DNA from: Unio delphinus
Lineage: Eukaryota; Mollusca; Bivalvia; Unionida; Unionidae
DNA: 64,000 nucleotides
Assembly (NCBI GenBank): GCA_029339505.1
Contig: JAQISU010000246.1
Span: 186,001 to 250,000 of the forward strand
Direction: 5' to 3'
Position 1 is the first letter of the stretch. The number at the start of each line of letters is the position of its first letter. The position numbers were made by a program, and so were the translations under genes. Under the pieces are notes generated by a model. It was given only the letters and a program-made list of their open reading frames with translations, did not search any database and was not told where the DNA came from. Positions 15,768 to 27,435 of the stretch are shown here, in pieces.

Positions 15768-15784
15768 GAAATCCTTCGGATTTC
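15768..15784 (+). terminator. Palindrome directly after the ATPase stop
   Basis: GAAATCCTTCGGATTTC has 7 nt arms and a TTC loop. It is one of at least seven cases of the family at a gene 3' end; a termination or processing role is inferred. Confidence 0.5.
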
Positions 15785-16170
15785 CAATCGAAGATTTTCA
15801 TAGCAGCCGAGGAGGTGAACGTCAACTAAATGGCGTCTTTTTTTTTACCCGAAAACTCCACGAATTTTCCAAACATCGTAGCAGCAAAGGGGATGGTGAC
15901 AACAAAAATGGCGTCGTTTTTTTTTTAATTTTATTTTGATGAATGGAGGCTTATATTAAGCATTTTCGAGAAAGCCTCAGTTTGCTAAATCGACGCCTGT
16001 AAAAGTTGGTCTGTTCACTTTCCTACCTAGGGAGACTCTATAGCAGCCTTTTATGTGAAATAGTTTCAGTTTATCTAATTTAGTTTCGATTTGTCTGATT
16101 TAGTTTCGGTTTCCGTAGAAGCCTTATTTTTGTTTGAAAACTTGGTCTGTTCACCTCCTCTGCTGCTACA
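15785..16170. repeat. Presumed right terminal region of the virus-like element
   Basis: No gene is visible. The sequence TAGCAGC...GGTGA(A)C...ATGGCGTC followed by a T-run occurs at 15801-15847 and again at 15879-15926. An inverted copy of its first 20 nt lies at 16149-16168. A second direct pair, TTGGTCTGTTCAC, occurs at 16003 and 16142. This repeat structure at the end of the gene block suggests a terminal inverted repeat or subterminal array. The matching left terminus is outside the window, so the exact end is unproven. Confidence 0.5.
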
Positions 16171-16479
16171 TATGACTGATTCAGCCAGAAATAGTTGCGT
16201 TCATTTTACAAAGTAGTAGAACAAAAGTAACACACAATATAATACTATTGTTATCAGGTTATAGTATACATGTTATTAAAAGAGATTACACCTGTACATT
16301 TATAAACATATTGAACTCTTGATCTAAGATATAACTGTTTAATAAAAATTAAAATTTGCTCTAAGTAACCGATTATAATCGATGATCAGTTGGTTAAGGG
16401 AATCGATTATCGATTATGAATTTCTGACTGATTCCCATCACTAGGTGTTCACAGTTTTTTTTACCTGTTCTATTCATTT
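16171..16479. other. Host or element flank, no gene seen
   Basis: AT-rich sequence without ORFs. It includes short palindromic ATCGATTAT motifs near 16375-16415. Confidence 0.4.
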
Positions 16480-16982
16480 TATACATTCAGCCACTCTCAA
16501 GTGTCAAAGATCATCACCCAGTGTCTCACCAATTGTACACTGATGACACTCAAATATATAAGTCTAGCCACCCAACTGAAGTTGTTGCTACTATCCAAGG
16601 AGTAGAGAGGTGCATTTCGGATGTGAAATCATGGATGACATGTAACAAAGCTGCAGATGAATGATGATAAAACTGAGGTCATTCTGATCACAACACAAAG
16701 ACTTTCTCATTTACATCCTTTACCTCAGACAATAAATATCAGCAACACCAACATTAAATTCACACAGTACGAAACCTAGGTGTTACTCTAGACAGTACTC
16801 TCACATTGCACCAACATGTCATGAATATATGCAAGGTTGCATATCTAGAGCTGAGATGCATCAGCTCCATTCACAAATATCTTTCAGTTGATGCCACTAA
16901 AAGCTTGTGTGTTCATTAGTACTTTCAAGACTGGATTATTCTAACTCAATTCTGGCTGATTCGTCTCAATATCTACTCTGGA
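16480..16982 (+). pseudogene. Non-LTR retrotransposon RT fragment (CR1/L2-like)
   Basis: A decayed reverse-transcriptase segment beginning just before the Y-(A)-D-D-T-Q-I-Y-K box and running through the H-S-x(n)-N-L-G-V-T-L-D region typical of jockey/CR1-group LINEs. Frameshifts and stops are present. It is about 85-90% similar by eye to the copy at 61690-62300 and lies head-to-head with the next fragment. Confidence 0.8.
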
Positions 16983-17354
16983 TCAAATGGATAGCCAGTG
17001 TAGGATACAGAGCAGTGGTGAGGTGTGCTCTGATCGAGGTACTCTAAAGATGATCTGTGCAGCTGTGTTTTGAACTTTTTGAAGTTTCTGGAGCTGGTGC
17101 AATGTGAGAGTACTGTCTAGAGTAACGCCTAGGTTCCGTACTGACTGTGAGAATTTAATGTTGGTGTTGCTGATATTTATTGTCTGAGGTAAAGGATGTG
17201 AATGAGAAAGTCTTTGTGTTGTGATCAGAATAGCCTCAGTTTTATCATCATTCATCTGCAGCAGTATGCCTTTTCTCCCAGTTGTAATCATTATCTTCTT
17301 CTGCTGCCAGGGCATCTTCCATATACCTCTGTGCAACAAGGAGCATGACTTCAT
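16983..17354 (-). pseudogene. Second RT fragment of the same LINE, inverted
   Basis: The minus strand encodes Q-M-N-D-D-K-T-E-A and V-R-N-L-G-V-T-L-D-S, matching 16650-16820 in reverse orientation. The fragment abuts the previous one, forming a large inverted repeat from one rearrangement or two insertions. Confidence 0.78.
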
Positions 17355-18039
17355 CTAAAACAACCAGGTCAAAGTCCTGCAGACATTTTTTTTTTATATA
17401 AAATTGTCAGTAAAAAATATTCCAAATAAAATAAGTGCATTAAATGTTATGTTGGAAAATATGTTATGCAATGAAGCAAATGTGTAAATATACAAACAAA
17501 TGCGCAAATCCCATCATCTATCGGATACGTGACGCGTGAGGTGGTAATGCAAATGCACAAGAAAATCAACTTTATTCTGAGCCTAAGAAGTGACTTTAGC
17601 GAGACCTTTTAATAGCGGTTCTGATTACAATGATACAAATTATCATTTTTTTAGTTGGCTTATCTTACAACATAACACAATCTCACAAACACGACAAGTA
17701 AACACTTTCAAGAATGGCCCCTTAAAGAAACCTCTTATTGTCAGGATTTTCCATCATATTTGTTGATGCGCATCACGTGACACTGCGACTTCGGAGTATA
17801 TCGGTAGATTCCATTTCTGCATAATTAATTAGCAATCCGTACAGAAAATCGTTATATTTTCATTGATTAAACTTATAGTTGTACATTTTTTGAAACTGAA
17901 TGACCTGTAATTACTCATTATTTCTACTATACTTTTCATAATATCATGCATTTGCAAGAACAAAAAAGTACAAAATCTTAGGTTGTATGCCTTTAAATAT
18001 TTTCAGCATTTTTTGTTTTGCAATTTCATGTTTTTTGTT
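17355..18039. other. Non-coding host sequence
   Basis: No exon, RNA or clear repeat recognised. Confidence 0.4.
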
Positions 18040-18110
18040 TTTTGTTTTTCTGTAGTCATATTATTGGTGGAAAGCGCTTTGAGCTTCTACAGGTTAGGTG
18101 CTATACAAAG

Positions 18111-18189
<79 letters not shown>

Positions 18190-18190
18190 C
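18040..18190 (+). mobile_element. LINE/SINE 3' tail ending in (ATT)n
   Basis: AAAGCGCTTTGAGCTTCTAC, then GTGCTATACAAAGTC and about 26 ATT units (18112-18189). A GCGC...GCTATA tail followed by a trinucleotide array is typical of L2/CR1-group 3' ends. A reverse-complement relative is at 61335-61460. Confidence 0.65.
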
Positions 18191-19030
18191 ATTTGTAGCA
18201 ATACTCTCAATTGTGTTTCCAAGACAGAAAACTGGCATAATGTTAACTTTGGTAATACCAGTTGTCATACATTGGTATGGCATCTAATCTGATAAGTTGT
18301 CACAAACACAACACTCTGCTATTTTGTCAAATAACATTATCTATTAACAGGAAATGCCACAGATCATAATGCTCAATAACTGGAGCTCACAAATTATTTA
18401 CCTTTGTGGTTTAATTTTTTTTCCATCTTTCTTAAGCAATGATATGAAAATAAACTGGAAGTTATAGTTTTGAGGATTATTTGGTTCAGTGCTATTATGT
18501 ATCCAGGTGCATCTTGTTTTTTATCAAGGATTTTTGTCTCTAATTATTACAAAGACTTATAATGTATAAATCATCCACATGTATTTATTAGTTTAAAATT
18601 AATTTTAAACAATGGAGACTAATGATTTAGCACACTTTTTTTCAATTTTAAAAGTACTTCAGAATTGAAAAAGTTGTTTAGCCTCAGTTTTTATAAAACT
18701 GCAAAAACTTGCGTACTTTCCTACATTTGATCAGCCCTCATTTGGAAACTTCAACAAAAATGCTGCAAATACGCTAATTTTCAAAACTATTGCTAGTCAT
18801 AATATTTTATGGAGATCCGATAATATGAGTGAAGTAGATGAATTCAAATAGAGTTGGCAGTGATAATAGGGCTAGCTTAGACAGTCTATATATGTGGAAT
18901 CAGATATTTGTTTCAGCTTTATCCCAAGCAGAGGTGTGGTTTCCATAGCAACTAAGCAAAAACCAACAAATGAACCCATGAATATGGTTATTGTTCGTGC
19001 AAATAACACTAATCATTCTTTCTTTCTAAA
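18191..19030. other. Non-coding host sequence
   Basis: No gene or repeat recognised. Confidence 0.4.
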
Positions 19031-19034
19031 TCTG

Positions 19035-20095
19035 CATCTCAACACCAGACCAGAACATAGATAGAATATGAACACTAAACAAAAACATTAGGTTAAAATC
19101 CAAAGAATAAACACCAGACCAAAGCATAGATAGAATCCTAGGAATGAACACTGGACCAAAGCATGGATAGAATCATAGGCATGAACACCAGACCAAAGCA
19201 TAGATAGAATCCTAGGAATGAACACTGGACCAAAGCATGGATAGAATCATAGGCATGAACACCAGACCAAAGCATAGACAGAATCATAGACATGAACACC
19301 AGACCAAAACATAGACAGAATCATAGACACGAACACCAGACCAAAGCATTGATATAATCCAAGGAATGAACACCAGACCAAAGCATAGATAGAATCATAG
19401 GCATGAACACCAGACCAAAGCATAGACAGAATCATAGGCATGAACACCAGACCAAAGCATAGACAGAATCATAGGCATGAACACCAGACCAAAGCATTGA
19501 TATAATCCAAGGAATGAACACCAGACCAAATCATAGATAGAATCATAGGCATGAACACCAGACCAAAGCATAGACAGAATCATAGGCATGAACACCAGAC
19601 CAAAGCATTGATATAATCCAAGGAATGAACACCAGACCAAAGCATAGACAGAATCATAGACATGAACACCAGACCAAAGCATATATTGAATCATAGGCAC
19701 AAACACCAGACCAAAGCATTGATATAATCCAAGGAATGAACACCAGACCAAAGCATAGATAGAATCATAGGCATGAACACCAGACCAAAGCATAGACAGA
19801 ATCATAGGCATGAACACCAGACCAAAGCATAGATAGAATGCATGTCATGATCACAGAATCAATGCATAGATAGAATCTGTGGTTTGAATACCAGACCAAA
19901 GCATAGATAGAATGCTTGGCATAATCACAGAATCCATGGTTTGAACATCAGACCAAAGCATAAATATAATCTTTGCATGAACACCAGACCAAAGTATAAG
20001 TAGAATCCCAGGTATGAACGCCGGATCAGGGCATTAGATAGAATCCTAGGCATGAACACCAGACCAGAAGCAATAGATAGAATCCTAGATATGAA
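19035..20095. repeat. Minisatellite, 37 bp unit, roughly 28 copies
   Basis: The unit is built on GAACACCAGACCAAAGCATA followed by GATAGAATCATAGGCAT, with recurring variants (CATTGATATAATCCAAGGAAT; CATAGACAG). Copies degrade toward 20000. Long minus-strand frames through it are artefacts of the repeat. Confidence 0.92.
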
Positions 20096-20299
20096 CGTTT
20101 TCACATCCATGCAAAAGATGCCCAATACACCATAAAGTTGAAATTTATCAAAGTAGAAACTTAATCAAACCACTTGTCACATATCACTAATCGTAATCCA
20201 ATTCCTGGAAATTATCCTATCATGAGGGCCCTTCAACCTAAGGTACTGGCCATATTGCTATTACATGTACCATTAAATTGGTTGTTTCTTTTATAAAGG

Positions 20300-20465
20300 C
20301 ATGTAACCACATTGGCTTTAATCATGATGAGGAAACTGAGCCAAGTGCTTTTCCCAGGAACACATTGAGGCAGCTGACATTTGCTGACCTGGTCAGGTAT
20401 TGAACCTGCAACCCTTGGATTAAAAGTTCAACACTACCAGTTGAGCTACCATGATTCTTCAAGCA
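20300..20465 (-). mobile_element. tRNA-Lys-derived SINE or tRNA pseudogene
   Basis: On the minus strand, TGGTAGCTCAACTGGTAGTG (A box), then CTTTTAATC around a TTT anticodon position and GGTTCAATACC (B box) appear in order. Mismatches in the stems argue against a working tRNA. Confidence 0.6.
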
Positions 20466-21426
20466 ATAGCAAACCCACTTGGGTCTCATGTTTCAAGATT
20501 CATGTCCCTTTATGGTATTAAATTGTATATTATTATATGAGGATTCTTGTCTGTGCAACTAGAGCGTGCCCAGAAACTTTGTGGACATTGATGACATCAA
20601 GTGAAAATTTGCATAATGTTCTGTTCTCATGCTGTGATGTTCTTTCTGAAGATTTGCTCCTATTTTTGGTGTTAAAAGATAAAACTTGTGATGGCAACAT
20701 CTTTAGATTACTGGACCCTGTTGGAAATTTGCAAACAATGATGGGTTAAACAATTTGAAAGATGAATACGGGCCAATTTTGTTTTACTGGCTGATGATTA
20801 GAGATCGGCTTTAAAGCCTAAAGTTCTCAATTGTTGGGACAATATCATTTTTTGTTGTTGTCAAGACCCTTTTGAAATATTTATTGTTGTAAATATATGA
20901 AATTTGAAAGGGGGGAAATGTTGCCCAGCAGCAACGGTCTCTCTAAACTGCACGCACACACAGCTGCTCAGGCATCCTTGCACAGCAGAATTATCAATCC
21001 ACCGTTAAATTTTGCTCAATCCAACGTAAAAATTTTCCTCGTCTCCATAATGCTTGCACAATACAGCGAGCACCATTTGCTTAGAGGGAACGTTGACCAG
21101 CAGATAAAATGATGGATTTTTATGAGGTTGAGATTTCAAAGTATACTTACTATCATGTTGGCATAAACCAAATATTGTACCATTTTGTCTTCCAAAAATG
21201 ATCCCAATAATGCTTTGTGAACTTTCAGTCTATTGCTTTTAAACTTGGTAAACATTAACATGAAGTGAAGATGTTGTTTTATTGCTATTCCATAGTTTAA
21301 GTTATGCCCCTTTTTATCCATTGTGAATACTCTTGTGTTTTCATATGTACATTAGCTTTTAATATACAGCATACTTTTGCATAAATTGAGTAAGAGTACA
21401 TAAATAATTATTATATATCGATAGTA
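20466..21426. other. Host sequence with an unexplained 70-codon ORF
   Basis: A plus-strand frame at 20537-20749 has plausible amino-acid composition but no recognised domain and no convincing splice sites. Nothing else is recognised. Confidence 0.35.
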
Positions 21427-22747
21427 CAGTGGGACCCCGCTATAACCCGCCCCGCTATAACCCGAATTTGGATATAACCCGATCGTGGCATGGCTCCCGA
21501 AATTTCGGGTAATTTATTACAGGTATTTTTCTCAAAGACCAACAAAAAAAAAAAAAAAAAAATTATAAAGGCAAAAAAAGGCAAGAGTTTAATTATCATT
21601 CTCATATTCATCTAAACAGTGTGAAAAAGAACCTGTAGAAAATGTATTATCAAGTTTTCTTCTAGTTTTGTGCAAAAATAAACATCGTTAATACGAACCA
21701 ATTGCTGGGCCTACTGAGAACTTTGATCTTTGTTTATTGTTGAAAAATTACAGCTCATAAGTGTCAATATTATAATTACTGATTCCTGAGTAATGAAGCC
21801 ATCGTGTCTGCTTTGTGTTTGTCTTTAATGCATTCTGAATACAATGGTTGCTCTAATAATCTCCGATATATGTTCTCTTAATTTCATACACAACTAAACA
21901 ATAGCCAATGCGGGGGTTGATAAAAGATTCTCACCAGAATGTATAAATCAATCAATTTAAGTACATTGTTTATCATCAAACTGAACTGCCGAGCTAAACA
22001 GTGATTCAGTGGTTAAAATATCAGCCAGTTCTGCCTGCTGTATTAGAGTACATCAAAAGAATATGACGCAATAGCTGGGCGGCAAGTTCAAAGGACTTTG
22101 ACTAGCAGCTTGGGTGGGAAAATGTTCTGAAATTTACAATGACTAAATTCAGAGACGGAAAGGTCCTGAGATGTACATGTAGTTATTATAAGAATACACT
22201 TTAGCTTCCATTATTTAATCTACGGACATGTACTATCATCATTCGTTACGTACACCCGTTACGTAATTTTTTGCTATTTTCTTTTCATTGAATTCAGTCA
22301 CATAATGATCTGTGACAAAATTATTGAATATTTTACATCCTTGTGTGGATATTTTCGATGGAAATATATGTATTATGGATTCAGTGTATCTTACAAGATT
22401 CGCTGGTGAGTACACGGTGTTGATACTCTTTTCATGCAATAGATTATACAGGTATATATAAATTAGAAACGTGTATGTACTAATGCATGGTTCTCTGAAT
22501 AAAGTAATATATTAAATCTGCAATTTCTGTTACCACAGTAAATGTTTTTCTCATTTAATATATATTAATTAAAAATGGTAATTGTGCCATGCATTTTCGC
22601 ACCCGTCTTTATGTACCCCCACCCCCACCCTGCAATTAAATCCAAAAATGTGTTGGTATTGTACATGGTTGCTTATAACACGGTTCGGTTCATAGCCCGG
22701 TCGGATTCTATGGCTCCCAACTACCGGGTTATAGCGGGGTCCCACTG
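21427..22747. mobile_element. Tigger/pogo-like DNA transposon remnant, 1.3 kb
   Basis: Terminal inverted repeats begin CAGTGGGACCCCGCTATAAC at the left and end with its reverse complement (GTTATAGCGGGGTCCCACTG) at the right, flanked by TA on both sides. No transposase frame survives. The termini resemble pogo/Tigger families of Tc1/mariner. Confidence 0.85.
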
Positions 22748-23740
22748 TATGTATAGTAATTTAATTGTAAGCAAATGAGTTACTTCATTTTTTTTTCTTC
22801 TTCTGCTGCAAACACAATACAGTGGCTCACTGAGTCAACGTAAATTATTTTATCAGGACATGTGTATTCCTTGCACATTTCAAATGATACACATGTACTT
22901 GATTACCATACAACAGTGCACCCATATTTAAATTAATGCCTATTGACAAGCATGATTAAAATCTTGAGGTGATGTTTGCCAAATACTTCATTAGTTTTTT
23001 TTAAAAACAAAAAATATTTATTTCTAAATCAGGGTGTAAAATACTAAATTCATTAAAATCAGATCTTAAGCTTTGAGCTTGCATACATTCTGTTAAGATT
23101 TATTGCCCCTTTTGACTTGCACCACCAGTTCAACAAGATGGTAGTGGACATCTTTGTCCTATGGATAGATTTGGGTTATTTCTGATCATAGACCAACAGA
23201 GTTAATGGTTTAGCCTTCCTTCCTTCCTTCTTTCCTTCCTTCCTTCCTTCCTTCCTTCCCTATCCCTATCCCTATCACTATCACTATCCCTACTCTTCTT
23301 AAAATACTTTGAGAATTGCCATGAAATTTACACACATTTATCCCAAGGTGTAGTTGGTTTTGTATAAAAATGGTACTGCTCAGATATCATGAAAATCTTA
23401 TTGCTACTTATGAATGGATGCTTGTATTTTCGATAAAGGCTTCTTTTGATGTCCATATAGTCCTAACTGAAAATTGGGCCAGAATGATATCCAATATGGC
23501 CACAATGACAGCCATCTTGAACATTTGGTTTTGCTACATCTTCTGAAAAAAAATATCAACATGGGACATTGCACAAGAAGACTTCTTTTGCTGTCTTTTA
23601 TCACTATGACTCCTGGATAGATGATTTTATTGACATGGGAATTTCACCAAACAAATCAGGTGACACTGCGAAAAGCCACTTTGTTAGAAATGACTGTATT
23701 ATTTATCACTGTCCAATGATCAGGCTGCATCTATTTTTAG
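22748..23740. other. Intron sequence of NCAPD3, with (CTTC)n
   Basis: Contains a CTTC/CTATCC simple repeat at 23214-23280. No further exon was recognised. Confidence 0.5.
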
Positions 23741-23855
23741 CTATGTGCTGCAGAAGCTGAAGAAGCAGGGATCCAGTTTGTAAAAGATGACTGGTGTTTG
23801 GATCTTTTATCTGCTTGTGACCATTACCTGTCCAAAACTGTCTTGGAAGAGGAAG
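23741..23855 (+). CDS. NCAPD3: NCAPD3 (condensin II subunit D3) internal exon
   Basis: This 115 nt exon is preceded by CTGCATCTATTTTTAG and followed by a GTAACC donor. It is read in phase 0 and ends one base into a codon, which matches the next exon. It encodes a helical segment containing D-D-W-C-L-D-L-L and C-D-H-Y-L. Assignment to NCAPD3 rests on the phase match and on position before the better-conserved exons; this is the least certain of the nine. Earlier exons were not found. Confidence 0.65.
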
Positions 23856-24649
23856 GTAACCATTCTTACATGTGTTCTGCTATTTTATATTGTACAGTAG
23901 AAATAATTTAAAGGGAATCTTAAGGAGCTACTATAATTTTGTTTGCAGGTTATACTGTATTCTCAATTTAGGTCAGTTAAAGATTTTTGGGTGGTGTTCA
24001 AAACAGTTTAAATATTTGAACTTTTTTCATTTATAAACTAGTAAATCATATTGAACTAATTATAGTTATAATAAATTATACTGATGGGATTGAGATCAAA
24101 TCTGGTAATATATTGATCAACAAGGATGGTACTGGGTATATTATATTTAATTTATAATTTTGTTTCAATGGAAGTGATTAAATATTTATCAGCGATTCTT
24201 TAATTTTCTCTATTCTCTCATTTCTTCTGCCCTTGCTAAGGGATACAAGTGTATAGATTAAAATCTAGACATTTATAAATTTTTATTTGTTCCAAGCAAG
24301 TGTCTAAACATGGAATGTATTTTTATTCCTACAAGTGTGTGTGTGTGTGTATGTGTATGTGTGTGTACACCCTTTTTTTTAAAATCAACATCAATTAGAG
24401 TTAGTCATAAACATAGATCACAGTAAAGAAATTAAAGTTCATCAGTAAGTATAATATACTCATTGATATACATTAGAACATGTCTTGAAAGTTAAGACCA
24501 CCCTCTCTGCCATAAAATTATGGTTTCTCAACACAAGTGGTCTCTAATAACAGGTCACAATGCTAAATCATTATATTCATGTCTTGAAAATATGGTCTGT
24601 CAAGACAGGTGGTCTCGCATAGTGGTCTTTCAAGACAGGTTTCACTGTA

Positions 24650-26015
24650 GCAATAAAGTTCATCAGTAAGTATAATATACTCATATTGATATAGCAATAA
24701 AGTTCATCAATAAGTATAATATATTCATATTGATATAGCAATAAAGTTCATCAATAAGTATAATATACTCGTATTGATATAGCAATAAAGTTCATCAATA
24801 AGTATAATATACTCGTATTGATATAGCAATAAAGTTCATCAATAAGTATAATATACTCGTATTGATATAGCAATAAAGTTCATCAGTAAGTATAATATAT
24901 TCATATTGATATAGCAATAAAGTTCATCAGTAAGTATAATATACTCGTATTGATATAGCAATAAAGTTCATCAGTAAGTATAATATATTCATATTGATAT
25001 AGCAATAAAGTTCATCAATAAGTATAATATACTCGTATTGATATAGCAATAAAGTTCATCAGTAAGTATAATATATTCATATTGATATAGCAATAATGTT
25101 CATCAGTAAGTATAATATACTCGTATTGATATAACAATAAAGTTCATCAATAAGTATAATATACTCGTATTGATATAGCAATAAAGTTCATCAGTAAGTA
25201 TAATATATTCATATTGATATAGCAATAAAGTTCATCAGTAAGTATAATATATTCATATTGATATAGCAATAAAGTTCATCAGTAAGTATAATATACTCGT
25301 ATTGATATAGCAATAAAATTCATCAATAAGTATAATATACTCGTATTGATATAGCAATAATGTTCATCAGTAAGTATAATATATTCATATTGATATAGCA
25401 ATAAAGTTCATCAGTAAGTATAATATACTCGTATTGATATAGCAATAAAATTCATCAATAAGTATAATATACTCGTATTGATATAGCAATAAAATTCATC
25501 AATAAGTATAATATACTCATATTGATATAGCAATAATGTTCATCAATAAGTATAATATACTCGTATTGATATAGCAATAAAGTTCATCAGTAAGTATAAT
25601 ATATTCATATTGATATAGCAATAAAGTTCATCAGTAAGTATAATATATTCATATTGATATAGCAATAAAGTTCATCAATAAGTATAATATACTCGTATTG
25701 ATATAGCAATAAAGTTCATCAGTAAGTATAATATACTCGTATTGATATAACAATAAAGTTCATCAATAAGTATAATATACTTGTATTGATATAACAATAA
25801 AGTTCATCAGTAAGTATAATATATTCATATTGATATAGCAATAATGTTCATCAGTAAGTATAATATACTCATATTGATATAACAATAAAGTTCATCAGTA
25901 AATATAATATACCCATATTGATATAGCAATAAAATTCATCAATAAGTATAATATACTCATAACTCGTATTGATATAACAATAAAGTTCATCAGTAAGTAT
26001 AATATACCCATATTG
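24650..26015. repeat. Minisatellite, 44 bp unit, about 31 copies
   Basis: The unit is AGCAATAAAGTTCATCARTA followed by AGTATAATATAYTCRTATTGATAT. Copies mix two linked variants (ACTCG and ATTCA in the middle). It fills the intron up to about 70 nt before the next exon. Confidence 0.95.
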
Positions 26016-26085
26016 ATGTAGCTTGTTCATTATTATGCAAGAATTCAAAAGGTGTACTACAACACACTTATCATTCTTTTTCAAG

Positions 26086-26307
26086 GTACCATTGAAAATG
26101 AAGACCTTGTGGTACGTCATTTGTTCACCCTTGGGGAGATAGCCCAGTTGTACCCAGCCAAGATAACAAAGCACATTTTCCTCTTGGTGCAGAGCATGAT
26201 TGCATCACCTTGTATTACCCCATTATCATCCCAGTCTCTGCAGAATTCCCAGGAAACAGTGAAATCATCTCAAGCATCCAACGCTAATACTCCAGAAACC
26301 AGTAGTG
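26086..26307 (+). CDS. NCAPD3: NCAPD3 exon with conserved HEAT-repeat motif
   Basis: This 222 nt exon lies between TTTTTCAAG and a GTATGA donor, entered and left at phase 1. It encodes [16 protein letters not shown], then I-F-L-L-V-Q-S, which matches the well-conserved HEAT region of the condensin II D3 subunit. D3 is a non-SMC subunit that helps load and regulate condensin II on mitotic chromosomes. The second half is a Ser/Gln-rich linker that continues in the next exon. Confidence 0.9.
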
Positions 26308-26424
26308 GTATGAGTTGTCTTCCTTTACTAGCAAGTTGTGCCTGTCATAAATGATAACTGCATTGTTAGTAAATCATACATTTTATCAGGACTTGAACAT
26401 GTGTCTGCTTCATATAGTTAAATA

Positions 26425-27435
26425 CAGTAGTCTCCCTCTTATATGGCCACCTCTTCTAAACCGGGAAAGTGGCCTTATAAGACAGGTGGCCTTTTCAGAG
26501 GGGGTCTAAAAATTTTATGGGAAGTATATGTTATGTACAAAGTATGAAAGCTACATACTTCAAAGCATTAAATATCTTCGTTTAAAAGTAACATTAATAA
26601 TAAAAGGTTCTTCTTGTTATAATAACCAACTTATTTCAACTAAATATACGTTAATAGTTCTTTTTCTTGGCGTAAGTGTGGTATGCTAGCGGGTATTGTT
26701 GTCATGCTGTCCCCCGATGTCGTTGAGTAGAATAACCGATTTTCTTCTAAAATAATGTCTCTGTTAACATGATGACATGTTAATGTTCAGTAATGATTTA
26801 TTCGGTTGTTGCTAACTGTATGCTATTTAATTATACATACAAAACTTGTGTCGAATAGACCAAATGCAATCTTTGTAAAGGAAGCCATAAATGTGTTGTC
26901 ACATGATTTTTCAGTCTTTGTCAGGTGCTCTGTTTTCTTCAAGGTTCTATGTGTGTGCCAATGCACAAAATCTATTTTTAGCCTATGCTGACCCTGCTAT
27001 GATCTTAACAATTACGTCTGGTTATAATCATCAAAGAGAAGAACTCAACATAGGTGTTAAACCCAAAACTCGTAACATTATTGAGCCCATTTCCTGTTAA
27101 CATCAACTTTTACTGATAATGATATACATGTACTATTAATCTCTAGTGAATACTTCTAATGGAAACTTGACACTGGGAGACATGTATCAATGATAGAGAT
27201 AATCAATTGCTTACCTTACATCAAGATTTGAATTAATCATTGGTTCTGGATACATTTTAAGAAACAAAAATGGCCGCTCATGAGGGGGACATTTTACATT
27301 TTTGTACTAAAATGCTGGCTACTGGTCGCGTTAGAGGGATAACAGTTTTTGAGGACGACTTTTGAATACAAACTCGTTAGTGCCAATGGATTCTGGCCAT
27401 AAGAAGCAGTGGGCCGTTTAAGAGGGGGACTACTG
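26425..27435. mobile_element. Tigger/pogo-like non-autonomous DNA transposon, 1.0 kb
   Basis: The left end is CAGTAGTCTCCCTCTTATAT. The right end is the reverse complement of CAGTAGTCCCCCTCTTAAAC. TA dinucleotides flank both sides. No transposase is seen. Confidence 0.85.

Noticed and set aside
18098..18292. Long open frames encoding poly-Ile, poly-Leu, poly-Tyr or poly-Asn
   Set aside because: They are translations of the (ATT)n microsatellite.
19247..19817. Repetitive 140-residue minus-strand ORF
   Set aside because: Produced by the 37 bp minisatellite; variable units and no domain.
20537..20749. 70-codon ORF as a possible NCAPD3 upstream exon
   Set aside because: No similarity that I recognise and no suitable splice sites with matching phase.
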